Source: Ilumatobacteraceae bacterium
GTDB lineage: Bacteria > Actinomycetota > Acidimicrobiia > Acidimicrobiales > Ilumatobacteraceae
DNA length: 47,570 nt
Assembly (NCBI GenBank): GCA_016463105.1
Contig: JAEMRY010000001.1
Location: forward strand, 1 to 47,570
Direction of reading: 5' to 3'
Below are positions 42,096-47,570 of the stretch, piece by piece. The notes beneath the pieces are model-generated. The model made no database searches. It was not told where the DNA came from and saw only the letters and a list, made by a program, of their open reading frames with translations. Both the position numbers and the translations under genes were made by a program. How positions within the stretch are numbered: position 1 is the stretch's first letter; each line of letters opens with the position of its first letter.

Positions 42096-42689
42096 TTAAA
42101 CCCCTTTCAAAAAAAGTTCGTGTAGCCGGATGTCATTCGTAAGCTCTGGATGAAATGATGCCACCAAAATATTATTTTGCTGAGCCAGCACTACATCTTC
42201 TCCACAATATGCCAAGACCTTAACCTGCGACCCAAGCGAAGCTATTCGTGGAGCACGAATGAATACAGCGTGAAACGGACTTTTTAACGAATCAACATCA
42301 ATATCCGCTTCAAAACTGTCTACTTGACGACCGTATGCATTTCGCTGCACTTCAATATCAATCGCCCCAAACGGGGTTTGATCGTCGCGTCCATCAATGA
42401 TTTTCTTCGCCAAAAGAATCATCCCTGCACAAGTACCAAAAACAGCCATGCCTTCTTCAACACGCTTTGCGAGTGGCTCAAAAATCTCTGACGATTCAAG
42501 AAGTTGCGACATAGTTGTCGATTCTCCGCCAGGCATTACGAGCGCATTTACTGCTTCAAGATCTTGCGGCGTGCGAACTTGTCGTGTCGCAACACCAAGT
42601 TCGGTGAGTGCATCTTGGTGACGACTAAAAGCTCCCTGAAGAGCAAGAACGCCGACTACGAGAGATTTGTTGTAAGACACACCAACCAC
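42096..42689 (-). CDS. pdxT: Pyridoxal 5'-phosphate synthase glutaminase subunit PdxT
   Basis: Glutaminase that feeds ammonia to PdxS. The catalytic triad is complete: C87 in FGTCAGM, and H180 and E182 in SFHPELT. GVLALQGAFSRH and MPGGESTT are family motifs. 197 residues. The start is GTG 42689, chosen because AAGGA lies six bases upstream; a second GTG three codons on is possible. It follows pdxS by 18 bases. Confidence 0.95.
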   Translation of the reverse strand: MVGVSYNKSLVVGVLALQGAFSRHQDALTELGVATRQVRTPQDLEAVNALVMPGGESTTMSQLLESSEIFEPLAKRVEEGMAVFGTCAGMILLAKKIIDGRDDQTPFGAIDIEVQRNAYGRQVDSFEADIDVDSLKSPFHAVFIRAPRIASLGSQVKVLAYCGEDVVLAQQNNILVASFHPELTNDIRLHELFLKGV

Positions 42690-42707
42690 TTGTGGTCCTT
42701 AAGTCTC

Positions 42708-43601
42708 TTACCAGCCACGCTCTGCGAATCGTTCTTGAATATTGTCCATGCCGATGCCGGTCATCGGTGCACCCAAATTGCGACTTACTTTTGCGATTAT
42801 CTCTGCGTCGCGAAAATGGGTTGTCGCTTCAACGATTGCTTTTGCACGCGGTGCTGGGTCGTTGCTCTTAAAAATTCCGGAGCCAACGAAAACTGCTTCG
42901 GCACCCAGTTGCATCGCCAGCGCTGCGTCACTTGGAGTTGCTATTCCGCCGGCACAAAACAATGGCACTTGCAGCCAACCCGTTTCGGCAATTTCTTGCA
43001 CGAGTGGCAAAGGGGCTTGAAGACGTTTCGCCCATTCAAACAACTCAGCAGAGTCAGCCTGAGTGATTTTGCGAATATCACCGATGATCGAACGCAAGTG
43101 GCGCACAGCTTCGACGATGTTGCCTGTTCCGGCTTCGCCTTTAGAACGAATCAATGCTGCACCTTCACTGATGCGACGCAATGCTTCACCAAGATTTGTA
43201 GCACCACAAACAACTGGTGTCTTGAATAAAAATTTATCTATGTGATGTGATTCATCGGCTGGTGTCAAGACTTCGCTTTCATCAATGAAGTCAACACCCA
43301 GAGATTCAAGAACTTGTGCCTCAACGAAGTGCCCGATGCGTGCCTTGGCCATAACCGGAATTGAAACAACCGCCTGAATCTTTTCAATCATTTCTGGATC
43401 GCTCATGCGAGCAACTCCACCGTCACGACGAATATCTGCAGGCACACGCTCAAGTGCCATCACTGCACAAGCACCAGCATCTTCGGCGATCTTTGCTTGA
43501 TCAGCATTAACCACATCCATGATTACGCCGCCCTTGAGCATTTCTGCCAGACCACGCTTCACAACCATCGAACCCGTTATGTTTTTTTCGTTTTTCGCCA
43601 C
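42708..43601 (-). CDS. pdxS: Pyridoxal 5'-phosphate synthase subunit PdxS
   Basis: Builds PLP from ribose 5-phosphate, glyceraldehyde 3-phosphate and PdxT-derived ammonia. The TIM barrel has MDVVNADQAKIAEDAGA, the Schiff-base Lys K86 in PVMAKARIGH, and DESEVLTPADE. The C-terminal GIGMDNIQERFAERGW is typical. 297 residues is normal. The start is GTG 43601, with GAGG seven bases upstream. The synthesis is the DXP-independent route. Confidence 0.97.
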   Translation of the reverse strand: MAKNEKNITGSMVVKRGLAEMLKGGVIMDVVNADQAKIAEDAGACAVMALERVPADIRRDGGVARMSDPEMIEKIQAVVSIPVMAKARIGHFVEAQVLESLGVDFIDESEVLTPADESHHIDKFLFKTPVVCGATNLGEALRRISEGAALIRSKGEAGTGNIVEAVRHLRSIIGDIRKITQADSAELFEWAKRLQAPLPLVQEIAETGWLQVPLFCAGGIATPSDAALAMQLGAEAVFVGSGIFKSNDPAPRAKAIVEATTHFRDAEIIAKVSRNLGAPMTGIGMDNIQERFAERGW

Positions 43602-43692
43602 GACAAAACCTCTAAGTCTTGAAAACTATGTGCTATTCAGCGTATCCACAACGACGCCTTTGCGCCGACCAGATTTTATTTAGTTCGTAAAT
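43602..43692. other. Gap between DUF3048 lipoprotein and pdxS
   Basis: 91 bases, one of the longest spacers in the window. I see no convincing hairpin, -35/-10 pair or known riboswitch. It should hold the pdxS promoter, since this marks a change from envelope to cofactor genes, but only the GAGG ribosome binding site before pdxS is clear. Confidence 0.5.
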
Positions 43693-44778
43693 TTAGGGAT
43701 ACTTAACCGACATTGGATCAACTCCAGGCGCGAGATTCGCAGCAGACTTCGGGCGTATCACTTCTACCCATGTACGACCTGGAGTGAGTTTAATAATCTC
43801 ACCCTTTATGTCTTTAAAAATAAAAGGCTTCTCTGGATCTAGTCGCTCCCAAGTTCCTTGCACAAGCACACCAGCGGTGTAGAGCCAAACTTCGCCACTA
43901 CCTGTGGATTTGGCAACCGGGCTCGAACCAGACTTCGAATAAACAACCGACATAACTACAACATTTTGAGCGCTGACGCGAACATCCTGCATATCAACAT
44001 GCGGCTTATCGTCTTGCGAGCGTACGAAAATTAAGAGATCTGGATTCCACTCCCACATCACCTTGACGCCGTCCATCGAAATCTTTACAGCGCCAGTTGG
44101 TTTTGAATTTGTTGTAACTGCTTCAGTGTCAGCACGATATTCAAATTGAGGCAGTGGCGCTTTTGCGTCAACTGGAGCCAACGACCAAAGTTTCGTAGTT
44201 TCGGCTAATAAGTTGTGCGGCGCATTACGACTAGATTCACGGCGATACCCGCCTGCTTCATTGGCGACTGAATGACTTAAATCAACAAGCCAAGACTTAC
44301 GAATTGCTGTGGTTACTTGTTCGTTTCCACCGCTCCAAACAAACAACGGTTTATTTAACGAGCCGAGAAGATCGATGTCTTGCATCCGACCGCTGCGAAT
44401 TGGACCAACTGGGTCACTGCCTTGAGAATGAAACACTGCCGCAAAACGAGTCAACATCTCAACATTTTCTTCAAACACAATGTCGGCCTGATTAAGCCCC
44501 CACTGTGGTCGAGCCCGCGGATGATTGTCGATTTTCACAACCATCGCCGGTCGCTCAAGAACTGTTTCGTCGACCGCAGCAGCACCAGTTAGTGGTGCGC
44601 GCACGACCGGAATCGTCGTGGTTGTTGTTTCGGGGATTGTGGTTTGGGTTTCAGCAACCGAATCTTGCGTGTCTTGCGCAACAGAATCTGACGACCCACT
44701 GCAACTTGCGACAAACACGCCACCAACGACCAATAAAGCAAGACCTAATCTGCGATTACGAAGCAAGTTGCTTTGCAT
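43693..44778 (-). CDS. DUF3048 domain lipoprotein (YerB-like)
   Basis: Predicted surface lipoprotein. Basic start NRR, hydrophobic stretch, and lipobox VASC with C26 as the likely acylated Cys. A Ser/Thr/Glu-rich linker (27-58) leads to the DUF3048 domain, with RPAMVVKIDNHPRARPQWG, ADIVFEENVEMLTRFAAVF, and VGPIRSGRMQDIDLL. The C-terminal part with ELTPGRTWVEVI-like KLTPGRTWVEVIRP is the conserved tail. 361 residues. Function is not established; the B. subtilis relative is YerB. It follows htpX by 3 bases. Confidence 0.85.
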   Translation of the reverse strand: MQSNLLRNRRLGLALLVVGGVFVASCSGSSDSVAQDTQDSVAETQTTIPETTTTTIPVVRAPLTGAAAVDETVLERPAMVVKIDNHPRARPQWGLNQADIVFEENVEMLTRFAAVFHSQGSDPVGPIRSGRMQDIDLLGSLNKPLFVWSGGNEQVTTAIRKSWLVDLSHSVANEAGGYRRESSRNAPHNLLAETTKLWSLAPVDAKAPLPQFEYRADTEAVTTNSKPTGAVKISMDGVKVMWEWNPDLLIFVRSQDDKPHVDMQDVRVSAQNVVVMSVVYSKSGSSPVAKSTGSGEVWLYTAGVLVQGTWERLDPEKPFIFKDIKGEIIKLTPGRTWVEVIRPKSAANLAPGVDPMSVKYP

Positions 44779-44781
44779 TTT

Positions 44782-45687
44782 CTACATCTCCCTCAAGAGT
44801 GCTATTCGCTCAGAGAGCGGTGGGTGGGTATTAAACAGTTTATGAAACCCAGCCAGCCTGCCTGCGTCATTCACCCCAGACAATGGCTGTTCAATCCACA
44901 TATGAGCCGTAGCCATACTGGCTGAATGGGTGACCGTACTATCTGCCTGAAGTTTTTCAAGAGCAGAGATCAAACCTGGCGGATAACGAGTTAATTGGCA
45001 AGCCGAGACATCGGCCAATGTTTCGCGTCGACGACTAATTGATGCCTGCATTATTCGCGCAATCACTGGCGCAATTATCAGTAACGCAAAACCTACAAAA
45101 GCCAACGGATTGCTTGAATTGCGACGATCGTTGCCGCGGCTCACTCGCCCACCGTTCCACCACATCATTCGAATTGCGATGTCGGTTAGCAAGGCGATCG
45201 TGCCAACCAAAGTTACGGCAAGTGTTGATACCAAGATGTCGTAGTTGCGAATATGTGAAAGTTCGTGGGCCAAAACTCCTTCGAGTTCTACACGGTCTAG
45301 TTTTTCTAAAAGCCCAGAAGTTACTGCAACTGCAGCATTCTTCGGATTTCGACCGGTTGCAAAAGCGTTTGGCGCCGGATCATCAATTACATAGATGCGC
45401 GGCTTGGGCAAACCACCAGCGATGCATAAACCTTCAACCAAGTTATGCAATCGTTTGTATTCGATTTCATCGGCTGGCTTCGCACGACTTACGGCCAAAG
45501 CAATCACATCTGACTTCCAATATGAGGTAACTGACATCACACTCGAGATGATCAACGCAAAGACAGTACCGATAACTGGATTTCCGAGCACTAGCCCAGC
45601 TGCTGATCCGACTGCTACCAAAATCACTACAAAACTAAAAATCAGAAAAACTGTACGCCGTTTATTTGAAGCGATCAGATCATTCAT
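44782..45687 (-). CDS. htpX: HtpX-like membrane zinc metalloprotease (M48)
   Basis: Membrane protease that degrades damaged membrane proteins. Two N-terminal helices (about 13-35 and 37-55) precede the catalytic HELSH at 141-145. A further hydrophobic pair lies near 155-210. RRRETLADVSACQL holds the third zinc ligand Glu. PNAFATGRNPKNA upstream of the HExxH is a family motif. 301 residues is normal. lemA lies 21 bases upstream, a widespread pairing. Confidence 0.94.
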   Translation of the reverse strand: MNDLIASNKRRTVFLIFSFVVILVAVGSAAGLVLGNPVIGTVFALIISSVMSVTSYWKSDVIALAVSRAKPADEIEYKRLHNLVEGLCIAGGLPKPRIYVIDDPAPNAFATGRNPKNAAVAVTSGLLEKLDRVELEGVLAHELSHIRNYDILVSTLAVTLVGTIALLTDIAIRMMWWNGGRVSRGNDRRNSSNPLAFVGFALLIIAPVIARIMQASISRRRETLADVSACQLTRYPPGLISALEKLQADSTVTHSASMATAHMWIEQPLSGVNDAGRLAGFHKLFNTHPPLSERIALLREM

Positions 45688-45708
45688 TTTTTGTCAGTCT
45701 TTCCGAAA

Positions 45709-46260
45709 TTAAAACTGCACCTTAGGCGCAGTTTTTTCGGCGTCAGTCGCCTCGAAGAAATCGTCGTCAGCAAACTTGAATATCGATGCGAACAACACAC
45801 TCGGAAAACTATGCACCGAGTTGTTGTACGCCAACACTGCGTCGTTGTAAAACTGGCGGGCGTAAGCAATTCGGCTTTCGGTGTTGCTCAGTTCTTCTTG
45901 TAAATTCAAAAAACTCGCGTTTGCTTTGAGGTCTGGATAAGCCTCAGATAAAGCGAATAATTGTCGCAAAGCGCCAGACAACGCATTGTCGGCACTTGCC
46001 TGACCGGTTGCCGTGCTCGGCGCTGCAATAGCGATGTTGCGGGCTGCAACGACATCTTGCAGCGTCTTTTGTTCAAAACTGGCATAGCCCTTAACTGTTT
46101 CAACAAGGTTAGGAATCAACTCTAAACGCCGTTTTAATTGCACATCAATCTGTGCCCATGCGTTCTTTACTTGGTTACGCCTCTGAACTAACGAGTTATA
46201 GATCATCACCGAAATTGTGATGACAGCAAACACGAGCACTAAGCCGATCCAGATTCCCAT
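45709..46260 (-). CDS. lemA: LemA family protein
   Basis: Membrane-anchored helical protein of unknown biochemical role. One N-terminal helix (about 2-22) is followed by VQRRNQVKNAWAQIDVQLKRRLELIPNLVETVKGYA (the family core), then NTESRIAYARQFYNDAVLAYNNSVHSFPSVL. 183 residues is normal. GGAGG lies six bases before ATG 46260. It pairs with htpX. Confidence 0.93.
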   Translation of the reverse strand: MGIWIGLVLVFAVITISVMIYNSLVQRRNQVKNAWAQIDVQLKRRLELIPNLVETVKGYASFEQKTLQDVVAARNIAIAAPSTATGQASADNALSGALRQLFALSEAYPDLKANASFLNLQEELSNTESRIAYARQFYNDAVLAYNNSVHSFPSVLFASIFKFADDDFFEATDAEKTAPKVQF

Positions 46261-46298
46261 GATTGACCTCCGATTAGTTCAAATATCTTTGACGATTT

Positions 46299-46304
46299 AT
46301 TGTA
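46299..46304 (-). promoter_or_regulatory. Possible -10 element of lemA-htpX
   Basis: TACAAT on the minus strand, one mismatch from TATAAT, lies in the 53-base gap before lemA and would give a leader of about 30 bases with GGAGG near its end. The -35 region is weak. Confidence 0.3.
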
Positions 46305-46313
46305 GTGCGGTAA

Positions 46314-47474
46314 CTACACACCAGAAGGCTTACGCAGAACTCGATCTGAAAATAATCTGACCATTCGACTCTTAGGTTGTAGACCAATCATGAACTGTTC
46401 TCGCTCCAGAACTGTGTGATACATCTCTAGATAGATTTCTGCGAGACGATGCATCGAAAGTTCGCTTGCGCGCACGAGTCCACCATCGCTCAACTTCTTG
46501 GCGAGTTTTTTGTCACTCAAAACACGGGTTAGCCCTTCAGCGAGTCCGAGTATGTCACCGGGCTCAACCAGCCAGGCGTTTACGTCATGGGTTCCGACAT
46601 TGCGATAACCCTCGAGCGAACTCGCTACTACTGGTGCGCCTGATGCCATTGCTTCAAGAACAACAATGCCAAAAGATTCGCTGTGCAAAGATGGAGCGCA
46701 GAAAACCGAACACTGTGCTAGTCGATTGATTTTGTCTTCGTCGGTGATCCGACCCAACCACGAGATCCGATTATCGTGCGCATATTTTGCTTTCAGCAAA
46801 GCAATGCCATCACCATCAGAGGCGACCCATAACTGACAATCGTCAGAAAGTTTGGCGAATGCCTCTAACAACTCTGCTAGCCCTTTGCGCGGCTCGTATC
46901 GCCCACAGAAGAAAATTATATTTTTGGTGCTACGAGAAATATTTGGGCGTGCATACAACTCATTTTCGATACCGTTGAACAAAATTTCATATTCACCGCC
47001 CAAATAACGATTAGCGAGTTCGTGGGCTTGCGGCGAAACAGCCACTCGCACATCTAGATGACTTGCAAGCCAGTTGACCCCTTTGTTGATTCGTCCATAC
47101 CAAACGACATCTCCGGCAGCATGAAAAGTTCCGATCATTGGCGCGAGCCTCAACACCAACGCAGTTTGTGTTGGCCCAGGTGCGATTGGTTCGTGAAGAT
47201 GCAAAATGTCAAATGCTTCATCGTTAATCGCGCGAATTGTGCGCAACGCTGCTGATGGATCGGGAGCAAGTGGTGCAGTAGATCCGTTTGCAGCAGTAGG
47301 CAAACTATTTCCGAGCGGTGTAACAAATGGTTCTGGCGGTGGCCCATCACATGGTCCAAGCACTCGCGCTTCATGTCCCATTCGGCGCAACTCGCGAGCT
47401 AATCCGAGCACTTGAGATTGAACACCACCAGGAATCGTCAAGCTGTAGGGACTAATCAATCCGATGCGCAACAT
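46314..47474 (-). CDS. pimA: GT4 glycosyltransferase, probable PimA-like phosphatidylinositol mannosyltransferase
   Basis: GT-B fold enzyme of family GT4. RIGLISPYSLTIPGGVQSQVLGLA at the N-terminus (first part of this run) is the PimA-type start. ILHLHEPIAP, CGRYEPRKGLAELLEAF and the EX7E motif ESFGIVVLE follow. PimA moves mannose from GDP-mannose to phosphatidylinositol on the inner membrane face. In mycobacteria pimA also lies close to pdxS, which supports the call, but a different acceptor cannot be ruled out. I chose ATG 47474, where the conserved fold begins. ATG 47534 and 47501 are open alternatives, and none has a Shine-Dalgarno sequence. Confidence 0.75.
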   Translation of the reverse strand: MLRIGLISPYSLTIPGGVQSQVLGLARELRRMGHEARVLGPCDGPPPEPFVTPLGNSLPTAANGSTAPLAPDPSAALRTIRAINDEAFDILHLHEPIAPGPTQTALVLRLAPMIGTFHAAGDVVWYGRINKGVNWLASHLDVRVAVSPQAHELANRYLGGEYEILFNGIENELYARPNISRSTKNIIFFCGRYEPRKGLAELLEAFAKLSDDCQLWVASDGDGIALLKAKYAHDNRISWLGRITDEDKINRLAQCSVFCAPSLHSESFGIVVLEAMASGAPVVASSLEGYRNVGTHDVNAWLVEPGDILGLAEGLTRVLSDKKLAKKLSDGGLVRASELSMHRLAEIYLEMYHTVLEREQFMIGLQPKSRMVRLFSDRVLRKPSGV

Positions 47475-47543
47475 TTTTTTGCGAACATACCGCGAAGACA
47501 TCAATTGATCTTGATCTGACGCGCTACTCACCATATATACGGT

Positions 47544-47558
47544 ACGACCATTGGTCGT
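47544..47558. promoter_or_regulatory. 15-base palindrome, candidate operator
   Basis: ACGACCA-T-TGGTCGT: perfect 7-base arms around one base. It lies 70 bases before the preferred start of the PimA-like gene and 10 before its earliest possible start. An AT-rich stretch (TATATA) sits between. The size and symmetry are those of a TetR- or GntR-type operator. The gene it controls could also lie beyond the window edge. Confidence 0.5.
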
Positions 47559-47570
47559 TATTAAGACATT

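Noticed and set aside
42504..43229. 241-codon plus-strand frame opposite pdxT and pdxS
   Set aside because: It spans the junction of two well-conserved genes, and its translation is Cys- and His-rich in the way antisense frames often are. It has no start signal.
47475..47534. 20-residue N-terminal extension of the PimA-like protein
   Set aside because: The fold starts at MLRIGLISPYS; the extension is polar and unlike the family. Not fully excluded, since a leaderless start at 47534 is possible.
1..47570. CRISPR arrays, insertion sequences, prophage genes, tRNA or rRNA genes
   Set aside because: No regularly spaced repeats, transposase or integrase motifs, or tRNA-like cloverleaf in the short spacers were seen.

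Overview
The window reads as chromosomal core-gene territory of an actinobacterium, most likely a member of the class Acidimicrobiia with unusually low GC for the phylum. The reasons are the mIHF-type host factor beside gmk, the gene orders mltG-aroE-aroC-aroK-aroB-aroQ-pepQ-efp-nusB, pyrR-pyrB-pyrC-carA-carB and pdxS-pdxT-yebC-ruvC-ruvA-ruvB, a degenerate PriA, and a PimA-like mannosyltransferase near pdxS. The class assignment is my inference from sequence character. No phage, plasmid, transposon, CRISPR array, tRNA or rRNA gene is visible, and no gap between genes exceeds about 100 bases.

Of 47 genes, 46 lie on the minus strand and only the first (a small conserved hypothetical) lies on the plus strand. 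Reading the minus strand in transcription order, from the right edge to the left: a PimA-like glycosyltransferase; an envelope group lemA-htpX-DUF3048 lipoprotein; vitamin B6 synthesis and recombination pdxS-pdxT-yebC-bcp-ruvC-ruvA-ruvB; queuosine synthesis and secretion queA-tgt-yajC-secD-secF; stringent response and aminoacylation rel-hisS-aspS-rarA-small membrane protein-alaS; ruvX-mltG; the shikimate block aroE-aroC-aroK-aroB-aroQ; pepQ-efp-nusB; a DUF2079 membrane protein; the pyrimidine operon pyrR-pyrB-pyrC-carA-carB-pyrD; and mihF-gmk-rpoZ-metK-priA-def-fmt. Many junctions are 1- or 4-base start/stop overlaps, so translation is probably coupled through long stretches.

Regulation visible in the DNA: a PyrR-binding RNA loop directly before pyrR, with its 3' arm running into the ribosome binding site; a LexA-type SOS box overlapping the ruvC start codon; several promoters placed so that transcripts would be leaderless or nearly so (first gene, mihF, probably ruvC); three tandem imperfect 15-base repeats before metK; and inverted repeats before the PimA-like gene, at the rel/hisS junction and at the left edge.

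I do not see a novel multi-gene system. The points most worth a second look are the metK upstream repeats, the SOS box on ruvC, the 15-base palindrome at the right edge, the absence of pyrK, pyrF and coaBC from their usual places, and the insertion of bcp and DUF2079 genes into otherwise standard blocks.
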